Origin: an uncultured Pelagibacteraceae bacterium
GTDB lineage: Bacteria; Pseudomonadota; Alphaproteobacteria; Pelagibacterales; Pelagibacteraceae
Assembly (NCBI GenBank): GCA_902582345.1
Contig: CACHRU010000007.1
Coordinates: 1-34,899, forward strand
Length of the DNA: 34,899 nucleotides
Reading direction: 5' to 3'
A program made the position numbers and the translations under genes. This document shows, in pieces, positions 8,266 to 15,727 of the stretch; the first letter of the stretch is position 1; every line of letters begins with the position of its first letter. The notes under the pieces were generated by a model, which saw only the letters and a program-made list of their open reading frames with translations, was not told the origin of the DNA and did not search any database.

Positions 8266-9487
8266 CGACGATCTCTTTAGAAAAACAATAAATTTTGATC
8301 TTAAAAGAATAAAAAAGGTCTTAAAAAAATTTGGAAATCCAGAAAGAAAACTTCAAAATGTTATTAATATAATTGGTTCTGACGGCAAATATTCACTTCT
8401 TACCTCCCTTAAACATTTTTTAGAGTCTAATAAAAAGACTGTATCAACATATACATCTCCGAGTTTAAAAGATATAAGAGAGAGGTTTTGGATGGGAAAA
8501 AGAAATCTTTCCTACAAAGAAATAAAAAAAACAATTAAATTTATAAAAAATCAAAAAATAAAACTTACAATCTTTGAGGTCCTAACGGTAATATTTATTA
8601 TACACGCAGCTAAGATTAATCGTGATTATAATTTGCTTGAAGCTGGTGCTCTTTTTGCAAAGGACAGCACCAATCTTTTTGAAAATCCTTTATTACAAGC
8701 AGTTGTTAATATAAATAAACAACATTTAAATTTTTTAAAAAAGAAAACTTTAGATGAAGTAATATATCAAAAAGTTGGTTTTTTAAGTAATAAAACTAAA
8801 ATCTATATTGGTAAACAAAATAAAAATGTAAAAACTAAAATAAAAAAATATCTAAAAAATAACAAAAGTTCCAAAATATTTTCAAATAGTTGGAAATTAA
8901 TAAAGAAAAATAAAAACTATTTTTATCAAGAGGGAAATTTTAAAATCAAGATACAGAATAAATTTATACACTCAAAAGGTCTTCTCGAAAACGTGGCTAT
9001 GGCAATAAAGATAGCTAAAGACTTAGGTATAAAAAAAAAGATAATTAAAAGGGCTTTACCCAAAATAAAGTTTACTGGAAGAATTGATTACTTGCGAAAA
9101 GGAAAATTAGTAAAAAAACTTCAAAAGAGAGAAAAACTACTTATAGATGGTTGTCACTCTGAAGTAAGTGCAAAAAATTTAGCGAATCATTTAAGAACAT
9201 TAAATTATCCAATTTATGGAATTTTAGGAATGTCTAAAAACAAAAATCCAAACTTATTTATTAAACAGTTTAAAAAGGTCTTTAAAAAATTATTTGTAGT
9301 TCGAATAACTAATGAAAACTCTATTAGCAATCAATATTTATACAAAATAGCGAAAGACAATAATATCAAAGTTTTTAAAGAGAAAAATTTCCTAAAAGCG
9401 ATAAAAAAAATTACATCTAAAGAAAAAAAGTTAATTTGTATATTTGGATCATTATACTTATGCGGAGAAGTGCTAAATAATAATTAA
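8225..9487 (+). CDS. folC: Folylpolyglutamate/dihydrofolate synthase, divergent
   Basis: FolC adds glutamate to dihydropteroate or folate. I place the start at ATG 8225 (420 residues), 41 bases inside accD; an in-frame TTG at 8201 is less convincing. The Mur-ligase-like order is recognisable: P-loop region at 8375-8395, TYTSPSL, FEVLTV, the LLEAG metal-binding glutamate region, QHLNFL, IDGCHSEVSA and GMSKNKN. However the P-loop normally GTNGKGS reads GSDGKYS, the EVGLGGRLDATN block reads EAGALFAKDSTN, and DGAHNP reads DGCHSE. Position after accD is the usual alphaproteobacterial place, so orthology is likely, but activity is uncertain. The stop overlaps the convergent trxA stop by four bases. 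Confidence 0.8.
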   Translation: MSFQSIKIYNQLANDDLFRKTINFDLKRIKKVLKKFGNPERKLQNVINIIGSDGKYSLLTSLKHFLESNKKTVSTYTSPSLKDIRERFWMGKRNLSYKEIKKTIKFIKNQKIKLTIFEVLTVIFIIHAAKINRDYNLLEAGALFAKDSTNLFENPLLQAVVNINKQHLNFLKKKTLDEVIYQKVGFLSNKTKIYIGKQNKNVKTKIKKYLKNNKSSKIFSNSWKLIKKNKNYFYQEGNFKIKIQNKFIHSKGLLENVAMAIKIAKDLGIKKKIIKRALPKIKFTGRIDYLRKGKLVKKLQKREKLLIDGCHSEVSAKNLANHLRTLNYPIYGILGMSKNKNPNLFIKQFKKVFKKLFVVRITNENSISNQYLYKIAKDNNIKVFKEKNFLKAIKKITSKEKKLICIFGSLYLCGEVLNNN

Positions 9488-9801
9488 ATATTCTCTTTTA
9501 TCCAAGCAACGATATTTGACTTAGTAGTTGCTCCAACTTTAGTTGCTTTTAATTGTCCGTCTTTAAATAAAAGCATTGTTGGGATCCCTCTTATTCCGTA
9601 TTTAGTAGGTGTATTTGGTTCTTGATCAATGTTGTGTTTTGCTATTACAAGTTGGTCTTTCATTTCATCCGAAATTTCTTCAAGTATAGGTCCGATCTGC
9701 TTACATGGTCCACACCACTCTGCCCAGAAATCACAAACTAAAACTTTATTCTTTTTAATTTCATTATCAAAATTTTCATCTGTTATTTGAATTGTAGCCA
9801 T
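9484..9801 (-). CDS. trxA: Thioredoxin
   Basis: This is a small cytoplasmic disulfide reductase of 105 residues, with active site WCGPC near residues 29-33 and the conserved cis-proline motif GIPTM near 73-77. Both length and spacing are those of classic thioredoxin 1. It often lies next to folC in alphaproteobacteria, there usually in the same direction or with addA/addB between; here it is convergent with folC, the two stops sharing TTAA. A TTGACT at about -35 with an AT-rich -10 upstream suggests its own promoter. Confidence 0.96.
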   Translation of the reverse strand: MATIQITDENFDNEIKKNKVLVCDFWAEWCGPCKQIGPILEEISDEMKDQLVIAKHNIDQEPNTPTKYGIRGIPTMLLFKDGQLKATKVGATTKSNIVAWIKENI

Positions 9802-9835
9802 ATTTTGTAATTAAGTATTTTTTAGTTAAAGTCAA

Positions 9836-11257
9836 CTATACACTTGAGTAAAATTTTTCAAGATCTTCAACGTATGCGTTAATTTCATCAAGGATTGTTA
9901 AATTTTCATTTTTACCCTCTTTTTCGTACTTAATCCGCAAAGTATCAATTTCAGAATAAGTTCGAGGTATTGTGTTCCATTTTTCATTATTCTTACTTAA
10001 AAGCCTTTTAGCAGTATCTTTATGAATTTTAGTATATAAATCTTTTGAAAGAGATTCTGGTTTTTCTTGATAAAGAATCTTCTGACCAAAATACTTTAAC
10101 CTTTCATCTTTAAAATTTTGAATTATTTTTGATCTATCAGACCATTCTGCCTCATGAAATTTCGCCATAAGAATATTATCTTCATTGGGTGAAAATTTTT
10201 TATATATACTTTCCTCTGTATATATATCCTCTTGAGATTTTGAATTTTCTTTTTCATCTGCCTCATCTAAAAGAATTGAAGATATTTTTTCTGCAAATTT
10301 TTTATCATTTCGAATTTTTTTTGCCCTTTCAGAAAGTTTTTCAATCCCCAATTCTTTATATCCCTCAAAGTTTACAGCGTATGATTGGTTCATTATAACA
10401 GGATGTTTGTTATGTCTGATGGTTCTAAGAAACTTTGGTTGCTTTTTCATTGACTCTTTTAAAGAATTTCTATCCATTTTAAGATACGGTTCAGGATCAT
10501 GTTTTAAATCAAAACATTTTGCCCATTTATAAACTGGGTGTTCGCAAACAAAAGTCTCAACAAAAGGTCTTGTTTTCCCGTAAAAAAATTCGTCCACACA
10601 AAAAAATGACTCTTTTTTAATAATATCCATAGTTTTTATCTTATCTGTCGTCAGTTGGCTGGCTTTCCAAACGTTTGGGGCTTTTTTAAATATTATTTTT
10701 GCGATTTCCATCGTTGCTATACAATCTCCAATCGCAGAATGTGCATCATCATGTTGTATTCCATTTAATGGCGCCATTTGATCTAGTTTGTAAACTGCAT
10801 TTCCCTTTTCGTTTAGAGAATTTTTAAGAGTTTTAGGATAATAAAAATTTGCTGATCTAGATAAACTAAGCATATCACCTCTTGCGTTACCATTGGTGCT
10901 TGTAATATATGGGTATTCGAGATTTTGAAATAATGTATTTCTCAAAAATTCCTCGTCAAAATCAATACTGTTAAAACCTATATATGTAGCTTTTCCCCAA
11001 CCTCTTAAAACTTTAATAAACTGTCTTATCATTTCATAATGTGACAGGTTAGCTCCCTTGAGAAGTTTAGGTGAGGTTTTGTTGACAATTAGTGCCATAG
11101 CCTCAGGAATAACTCCAGTTTTTAATCTACAACGAGCTTCATAACGATCTAATTCTTGAAGTTCATCATTAGTGAGTACTGCACCAATTTGAATAATTTG
11201 CCCCCAATATTTATTTGATGAACTGGTTTCAAAATCGTAGAAAATAAAATTAGCCAT
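9836..11257 (-). CDS. sbcB: Exodeoxyribonuclease I
   Basis: Exonuclease I degrades single-stranded DNA 3' to 5' and acts in recombination and mismatch repair. The N-terminal DEDDh exonuclease domain shows YDFET near residues 7-11, FNSIDFDEEFLR near 94-105 and HDDAHSAIGDC near 165-175. The C-terminal ExoI-specific region follows, including the WNTIPRTYSE segment. The 473 residues agree with the ExoI length. It lies downstream of rmuC on the same strand, about 26 bases apart, forming a two-gene DNA maintenance group. No Shine-Dalgarno is obvious. Confidence 0.93.
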   Translation of the reverse strand: MANFIFYDFETSSSNKYWGQIIQIGAVLTNDELQELDRYEARCRLKTGVIPEAMALIVNKTSPKLLKGANLSHYEMIRQFIKVLRGWGKATYIGFNSIDFDEEFLRNTLFQNLEYPYITSTNGNARGDMLSLSRSANFYYPKTLKNSLNEKGNAVYKLDQMAPLNGIQHDDAHSAIGDCIATMEIAKIIFKKAPNVWKASQLTTDKIKTMDIIKKESFFCVDEFFYGKTRPFVETFVCEHPVYKWAKCFDLKHDPEPYLKMDRNSLKESMKKQPKFLRTIRHNKHPVIMNQSYAVNFEGYKELGIEKLSERAKKIRNDKKFAEKISSILLDEADEKENSKSQEDIYTEESIYKKFSPNEDNILMAKFHEAEWSDRSKIIQNFKDERLKYFGQKILYQEKPESLSKDLYTKIHKDTAKRLLSKNNEKWNTIPRTYSEIDTLRIKYEKEGKNENLTILDEINAYVEDLEKFYSSV

Positions 11258-11283
11258 TTAATTTTTGTTTTTCTTCATTAAAG

Positions 11284-12321
11284 CTATTTTAAAATTTTAA
11301 TTTTTTCAGGAGTTTGATTGATTGATTTATTTACAACTTCAGGATCTTTTATATTACCTAAAGTATTCATGATAGATCTAGCGTCTCTTCCGAAGCCATC
11401 AACAGTGGTAATTGTTTGCTCTAATTTTTTCCTCAAATCTTTTATTCCCTCAAAATGTTTTTCAAATCTATTAGAGATATTTCTTAAATCACCGTAGATT
11501 TGTGTTGCATGTTGTTGAACCCTTAAAGTTTGAAATCCAAGATGATAAGATTGTAATAAAGCCGAAAGAGTATTTGGTCCTGCAATAGTTACCTTATATT
11601 TTGTTCTCAACTCATTTAAAAGTAATTCTTTTGTCTTAGGGTCTCTATAACTTGATAACTCAGCATACAATCCTTCTGTTGGTGCATATACTATAGCAAA
11701 ATCTGTCGTCTTAGGTGGGGCTATGTATTTACTGCTCACTGATTTTGATTTATTTTTAAATGCTAACGCTAAATCTTTTCTAGCTTCAGCCAACGCTTGT
11801 TTATCCTTTTTTAAATAAGCCTCGTCTATTGCTTTAAATTTTTCTATTGGCCAATGACTGTCTATTGGAACAAGGACATCCTGAAGTTTTACCGCAAACT
11901 CAACTGTATCAGAGGTCTCATCTGGTTTCATTTTTACGTTTTCTAAATACTGTGATGCTGGTAAAAGATCATTTAGCATTGAGCCCAATGTAAACTCAGC
12001 AAGAACACCGTATTGCTTAACACCAGATAAAATTCTACTAAAATTCTCTTGACTTCGATTTAGTTCATTTACCTGTTTATTAAAAAAACCTACTTTTTCA
12101 TCAACTCTGGTCAAGGCTCCGGTCATATCTTTTGCAATATCCTTTGTCATTGAGCTAAAAGAATTATTGAAACTATTTTTTAGAACATTTATTTCATCTT
12201 TTAAATTGGTGGCATTATTAATTTCAAAACCTTCCTCTTTTTTCCTGCGAAATAAAAGAAATAAAATTCCTACGTTTAAAAAAGTGAGTAAAAATAAAGC
12301 GATTAAAATAAACGATTCCAT
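11284..12321 (-). CDS. rmuC: DNA recombination protein RmuC homologue
   Basis: RmuC-family proteins carry a PD-(D/E)xK nuclease-like domain and limit DNA inversions. Here an N-terminal membrane segment (about residues 3-25) precedes a basic RRKK stretch, a coiled-coil region to about residue 95, then the conserved core GVLAEFTLGSMLNDLLP, a PIDSHWPIEKF block with the predicted catalytic Asp, and DFAIVYAPTEGLYAEL. The 345 residues are short to average for the family. It is probably membrane-tethered facing the cytoplasm. TATAAT at 12330-12335 lies only eight bases before the ATG, suggesting a nearly leaderless message. sbcB follows in the same direction. Confidence 0.9.
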   Translation of the reverse strand: MESFILIALFLLTFLNVGILFLLFRRKKEEGFEINNATNLKDEINVLKNSFNNSFSSMTKDIAKDMTGALTRVDEKVGFFNKQVNELNRSQENFSRILSGVKQYGVLAEFTLGSMLNDLLPASQYLENVKMKPDETSDTVEFAVKLQDVLVPIDSHWPIEKFKAIDEAYLKKDKQALAEARKDLALAFKNKSKSVSSKYIAPPKTTDFAIVYAPTEGLYAELSSYRDPKTKELLLNELRTKYKVTIAGPNTLSALLQSYHLGFQTLRVQQHATQIYGDLRNISNRFEKHFEGIKDLRKKLEQTITTVDGFGRDARSIMNTLGNIKDPEVVNKSINQTPEKIKILK

Positions 12322-12329
12322 TATAACAA

Positions 12330-12335
12330 ATTATA
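12330..12335 (-). promoter_or_regulatory. Candidate -10 box of rmuC
   Basis: A perfect TATAAT on the minus strand ends eight bases before the rmuC ATG, and no Shine-Dalgarno lies between. Transcription would begin at or within a few bases of the start codon. No good -35 is seen at 16-18 bases. Confidence 0.4.
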
Positions 12336-12369
12336 TGTTTATGAATAAAAAAACAACTTGAGTAAATTT

Positions 12370-12398
12370 AAAAAGGGGGTAAGTTTAAGCTCACCCCC
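12370..12398 (-). terminator. Rho-independent terminator of the 63-residue gene
   Basis: Read on the minus strand, GGGGGTGAG pairs with CTTACCCCC with one mismatch around a six-base loop, followed by a run of five T. It lies eight bases after the stop of the small gene at 12406-12597 and before rmuC, so it would separate that gene from rmuC transcription. The G/C stem stands out sharply from the AT-rich surroundings. Confidence 0.85.
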
Positions 12399-12405
12399 AC
12401 AAGAG

Positions 12406-12597
12406 TTAAATATTTTCTGGCGTTTTTTTTAAATGTTTTAGTATTTTTCCAGCATTCGTGCCCTCTTTAATTTTATAGCCCGAAGTTCCATTGGCGTTGA
12501 TTTCAACTGCTTTTCTAGATTTCTGGATTTTATTTATAAAGTCAGCCTTGTTTTTCTCTAGGCTGAATTCTTTTAACATTTTTGTATGTCTAGTCAT
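12406..12597 (-). CDS. Small basic protein of unknown function (63 residues)
   Basis: I do not recognise this protein. It is 63 residues, rich in Lys and Asn, with an N-terminal charged helical part and a Gly-containing middle (NANGTSGYKIKEG), and has no membrane segment or signal peptide. The start is ATG 12597, chosen over TTG 12603 because GGAGG at 12604-12608 sits six bases upstream. It has a TTGACA-type promoter at 12679-12708, a leader of roughly 70 bases, and a strong terminator just after its stop, so it is a self-contained, probably well-expressed unit. A nucleic-acid-binding or translation-associated role is possible but only a guess from charge and size. Confidence 0.75.
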   Translation of the reverse strand: MTRHTKMLKEFSLEKNKADFINKIQKSRKAVEINANGTSGYKIKEGTNAGKILKHLKKTPENI

Positions 12598-12678
12598 AGA
12601 CAACCTCCGTGTTATTTATTCAACCTACTTTTAACTCATGTAGATGAGCCACTTTATCACCATGTGGATGGCGCTTTT

Positions 12679-12708
12679 ATAATATTATACTATAATCACT
12701 GGTGTCAA
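12679..12708 (-). promoter_or_regulatory. Promoter of the 63-residue gene
   Basis: On the minus strand TTGACA (12703-12708) is followed after 18 bases by TATTAT (12679-12684); an overlapping TATAAT at 12684-12689 has a 13-base spacer. Transcription would start near 12672. The leader then contains CTCAT-CTAC-ATGAG, able to form a small hairpin, and two similar copies of a ten-base word (CATGTAGATG and CATGTGGATG on the plus strand). A plus-strand TATAAT at 12691-12696 overlaps, so the region may fire both ways. Confidence 0.6.
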
Positions 12709-12722
12709 TACAGGATATTTGT

Positions 12723-12857
12723 ATGAAAAATAAAAACATTGGACTAATACTGGTTTTGCTTGGGGTACTAACGATTTTTGTTGAGCATAAAAGCGCTTGG
12801 ATAGTATCTGCATTACTTATCGGTGGAGGAACTGGTCTATTTTTCTGGAAAGATTAA
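12723..12857 (+). CDS. Small membrane protein (44 residues)
   Basis: This 44-codon frame starts at ATG 12723 about 27 bases after a TATAAT (12691-12696). It encodes two hydrophobic stretches, roughly residues 6-20 and 27-41, separated by a short charged turn (EHKSA) and ending FFWKD. The second stretch contains a GGGTG run, typical of packed helices. I do not recognise the family. It is followed after two bases by another small membrane protein on the same strand, suggesting a two-gene unit. It is below the size at which gene callers are reliable. Confidence 0.55.
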   Translation: MKNKNIGLILVLLGVLTIFVEHKSAWIVSALLIGGGTGLFFWKD

Positions 12858-12859
12858 AT

Positions 12860-13078
12860 TTGAAAAATTTGAAATTTTTTTTTCTTAATGGTGCGGTAGG
12901 GGCTTTAATATTTTATTATTTTGTTAGAAAAATACAGACTAATTACAATGTTGATCCCAGTATAGACCCATACGGATTGATGGGTGCAGCCTATTATGGG
13001 CTAATATTAGGATTTATCTTTGGAGTAAAATTTGTTGATATTGAAAAAATTATTTCCTTTTTTAAAAAAAAGAAATAA
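12860..13078 (+). CDS. Small membrane protein (about 72 residues)
   Basis: The frame is open further upstream, but the likely start is TTG 12860 (next in-frame TTG 12869), just after the 44-residue gene. The product has two hydrophobic segments, about residues 6-22 (LNGAVGALIFYYFV) and 45-58 (YYGLILGFIFGVKF), linked by a polar loop with DPSIDPYG, and a basic FKKKK end. The topology suggests a small inner-membrane protein with both ends inside. I cannot assign a function. Proximity suggests co-transcription with the 44-residue gene. Confidence 0.6.
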   Translation: MKNLKFFFLNGAVGALIFYYFVRKIQTNYNVDPSIDPYGLMGAAYYGLILGFIFGVKFVDIEKIISFFKKKK

Positions 13079-13170
13079 AATTTCAATCATTTATTAAGAA
13101 ATACTTGATTTCCTTCTTTTTGACCTAATTAAGCCATTTTATCTTCAAAATTTTTAATTTTAATGAAATA

Positions 13171-13368
13171 ATGAAAATAATAACAACATTAATGCTATTT
13201 ATTTTTTTAACTCATTGCTCAACACAAAGCGTAAAGTTAGGAAAACGTTGCACAGTTGCTGGGCAGGACGGAAGTTTTGAGAAGTCTTTTATATGGTTAG
13301 TTGATAAAAGCGCAATACAGAACTTTGATAAAAAAATAAATAAAGAAAATTGTAAAAAAAATAGTTAA
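13171..13368 (+). CDS. Small predicted lipoprotein (65 residues)
   Basis: A short signal peptide with hydrophobic core MKIITTLMLFIFLT ends in a lipobox-like LTHC, which would place the lipidated cysteine at residue 16. The mature part is about 50 residues, with Cys at 27 and 60 that could form a disulfide. I know no family for it. ATG 13171 lacks a Shine-Dalgarno. The structured stretch at 13394-13468 lies directly downstream and may end its message. Confidence 0.6.
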   Translation: MKIITTLMLFIFLTHCSTQSVKLGKRCTVAGQDGSFEKSFIWLVDKSAIQNFDKKINKENCKKNS

Positions 13369-13393
13369 CAAAATAATTTGTTATCTCAAATAC

Positions 13394-13468
13394 GTGCTAT
13401 TAAGCGAAAATTGCCTTAAAATCTGAAAATTGCGTCTTAATAGCACTTAGATTAAAATTGATCTAAGT
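13394..13468. other. Two adjacent hairpins in the gap before the metallo-hydrolase gene
   Basis: A perfect 11-base inverted repeat, GTGCTATTAAG (13394-13404) and CTTAATAGCAC (13436-13446), encloses a 31-base loop that carries GAAAATTGC twice (13406-13414 and 13425-13433). It is followed, with a two-base overlap, by ACTTAGAT (13445-13452) and ATCTAAGT (13461-13468), a perfect eight-base inverted repeat with an eight-base loop. No T-run follows directly, so a simple terminator is doubtful. It could be a small RNA, a leader element of the gene at 13505, or the end of the lipoprotein message. Confidence 0.6.
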
Positions 13469-13504
13469 CCTCTAAAGTTTTATTACTCTTAATATTTTTT
13501 AAAA

Positions 13505-14551
13505 ATGAAAAAAAAAATTATTTTAGTTTTTTTCTTTTGTCTATTATGGTCAAATATAAATACTATGGAAAAACCTTTTCACCATTTACCTGATGGATCT
13601 TTTAGAAATCCAGAGGGATCTCCAGAAAGAGATCCGAATATTAAATGGTCGTATAAAATTTTCAATGACGAAAGAAAAAAAATTAAAATAGATTTTCCTA
13701 AAGATCATGTGGTTCCAAGGACTGAAGTTTTAAAAAACTTAGAAAAATTCAAAGATGAGGGCTATATTGCTTGGATTGGTCATGCAACTTTCTTAATAAA
13801 GCTTGGAAACTATACAATTATAACTGATCCTCTTTTTTCAAAGAATACTGGACCGTTAATTTTTGGTCCTAAAAGGTATGTCAATCCAGCTATCAAACTA
13901 AATGAAATTCCCAAAGTTGATTTATTTTTATTAACTCACAATCATTATGATCATCAAGATATGTCAACTATTAGAAATTTTCCCTACAAGACTGCAAAAG
14001 TTATTACCCCTCTTAGATTATCTAAATATTTTAAAAGATATAAAGATATTAAAGAACTCGATTGGTATCAAAAAATTGAAATTGATGAAAATCTAAAAAT
14101 TACTTTATTGCCAGCCGTGCACTGGTCAAAAAGAGGATTATTCGACTCTAATAAAACTTTGTGGGGAAATTTTTTGATAGAATATAAAAACAAAAAAATT
14201 TTATTTGCTTGCGATACGGGAGTTGGTGATATTTATAAAGAGCTTGGGGAAAAATATGGTCCAATCGATTTAACTTTTATCAATATAGGTGCATATAATT
14301 TTTTTCCTATAATGCCTGTCAAAGATAAATCTGTTTATCATACTAATCCTGAAGAAGCTTTAAAAGTAGCTAGAGATCTTAAAAGTAAAAAAGTAATTGG
14401 GATGCACTGGGGTACGGTTATTTTGTCTTTAGAGCCAATAATGGAACCCCCAAAACGGTTTAAGGCTGGGGCCAAACAATTTGGTTTTTCAAAAGATGAC
14501 GCGATTGTTTTCAAAATTGGGGAAGTTAAACCGTTAAAAGATTTTTTTTAG
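13505..14551 (+). CDS. Metallo-beta-lactamase-fold hydrolase, NAPE-PLD/UlaG-like, exported
   Basis: The protein has a hydrophobic signal-like N-terminus (about residues 3-20), then an MBL fold: WIGHATFLIKLGNYTIITDP opening the fold, the metal-binding THNHYDHQD near residues 144-152, LPAVHWSKRG, CDTGVGD and a late GMHWGT. The order and the HWS and MHWGT motifs match the NAPE-PLD-like branch, which includes phospholipid hydrolases and proteins of unknown substrate. The 348 residues are typical. Periplasmic location is inferred from the N-terminus, which has no lipobox. Substrate is unknown; a phosphodiester in membrane lipids is plausible. Its stop overlaps the convergent neighbour by four bases. 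Confidence 0.85.
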   Translation: MKKKIILVFFFCLLWSNINTMEKPFHHLPDGSFRNPEGSPERDPNIKWSYKIFNDERKKIKIDFPKDHVVPRTEVLKNLEKFKDEGYIAWIGHATFLIKLGNYTIITDPLFSKNTGPLIFGPKRYVNPAIKLNEIPKVDLFLLTHNHYDHQDMSTIRNFPYKTAKVITPLRLSKYFKRYKDIKELDWYQKIEIDENLKITLLPAVHWSKRGLFDSNKTLWGNFLIEYKNKKILFACDTGVGDIYKELGEKYGPIDLTFINIGAYNFFPIMPVKDKSVYHTNPEEALKVARDLKSKKVIGMHWGTVILSLEPIMEPPKRFKAGAKQFGFSKDDAIVFKIGEVKPLKDFF

Positions 14552-15702
14552 TTATTTTTTCTTTTTTCTCTCTCCCTATCTAAAAGCTTTGTGAGAGAAT
14601 CCACCATCAAATCAGAAGCCTTAAATATTTCATTGGTTTGAAATTCATTAGAGGTATTTTTTTCAGGATCAGTTTTATCTTCGATTATTATTCCCTCATC
14701 AGGAGAGTTGTTTTTAATATAAATTAATAATAGCCAATCCTCATCTGGATGATCGTCCCATTTGATAAATATTTCTCCAGTTTCAAATCTTCTATCAATT
14801 ACCCTCATAATACTTAAATATTTTGGAATATATCTTTTATTAATCTGAAAACATAAGCTATGCGCTGATCTGTAGAAACTTTCCAAAGCGAATTCAATTT
14901 TTTGTCTCTCCTCATTATATTTTTTCTCTTTTTCTAAAAGAGCTTGGCGATCGTCACTCTCACTAACTTCTACACCGAGCTGTTCGACCCTTTCTCTAAT
15001 CTTTTGATCTCTTAGTTTTTGGTATTTTTCGCGAATTTTGTCAATTCTAACTTGCACTTCTTCATAAGACTCTCTTTCTTGGCTTAGAACAAATTTTTCA
15101 AGACTTTTTATTTCAAGTGCTTCACGTTTTCTAAACTGGACAATCCTTTTTTCTAACTTAATTTGTTCAAGAAATTTTCTTTGTTTTTCTGCTTGTTCTC
15201 TTCTTACTTCAGCTTGTTCCAAACGAATAAATTTTTTAAGTTCTTTTTTTCTTTCTTTATTAAGTTTTAATTCTTCTCTTAATTCTTGTTCTTTATTTTT
15301 GAGAGCCATTAGTCCTGCTAATTTTGATCGTTTTACATCTTCGAGTTTTTCATCTTTCATTTTTTTTATTTTTAATTGCCTCTTTCTTTCTTTTTCTTCT
15401 TCTATAATTTTTTTAATATTTTCTATTTTATCAGAAATACCTTTGAAGAAATTTTGAAGACCGCTGTCTATAGTGGAGAAAACATTTTTTCTGAATTTAA
15501 ATTTATCTGTAAACCTTAAGATTTTTATAATTGTTTCTCTTGAACTTTTTTTTAAGGGTTTAATTTTTCTTTTAAAAGTTATATTGCCTTTTCTTGTTTT
15601 GCTTTTTTTTGATTTTTTTAATCTACGCTTATTTTTTTTAATTTTTATTCTTTTATTTTTTTTAGAAAGCTTCTTTTTTTTTACTTTTTTCTTTTTTTTC
15701 AT
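14548..15702 (-). CDS. Lysine-rich coiled-coil protein of unknown function
   Basis: I do not recognise a family. The first 55 or so residues are almost entirely Lys/Arg with runs of K; residues about 85-270 are a long, highly charged helical region (repeats of KERKKELKK and REQAEKQRK type) expected to form a coiled coil; the last 110 residues look globular (SLCFQINKRYIPKYLSIMRVID, then IKWDDHPDEDWLLLIYI) and end acidic-to-basic. There is no signal peptide or membrane segment, so it is probably cytoplasmic; the basic tail would suit binding to nucleic acid or membrane phosphate. It lies 25 bases downstream of cfa on the same strand. The AT-rich K codons (AAA/AAG) make the N-terminus sensitive to indel errors. 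Confidence 0.75.
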   Translation of the reverse strand: MKKKKKVKKKKLSKKNKRIKIKKNKRRLKKSKKSKTRKGNITFKRKIKPLKKSSRETIIKILRFTDKFKFRKNVFSTIDSGLQNFFKGISDKIENIKKIIEEEKERKRQLKIKKMKDEKLEDVKRSKLAGLMALKNKEQELREELKLNKERKKELKKFIRLEQAEVRREQAEKQRKFLEQIKLEKRIVQFRKREALEIKSLEKFVLSQERESYEEVQVRIDKIREKYQKLRDQKIRERVEQLGVEVSESDDRQALLEKEKKYNEERQKIEFALESFYRSAHSLCFQINKRYIPKYLSIMRVIDRRFETGEIFIKWDDHPDEDWLLLIYIKNNSPDEGIIIEDKTDPEKNTSNEFQTNEIFKASDLMVDSLTKLLDREREKRKNN

Positions 15703-15727
15703 GCGCTATACAAGTAAATAGCAGTTT

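Noticed and set aside
12600-12720. CRISPR-like or tandem repeat from the CATGTAGATG/CATGTGGATG pair
   Set aside because: Only two imperfect copies with a 20-odd-base spacing and no further units; better seen as part of a leader/promoter region.
15473-15721. Plus-strand open frame rich in Phe and Leu
   Set aside because: It is the complement of the lysine-rich N-terminus of the coiled-coil protein; the hydrophobic pattern is produced by poly-A/poly-T codons.
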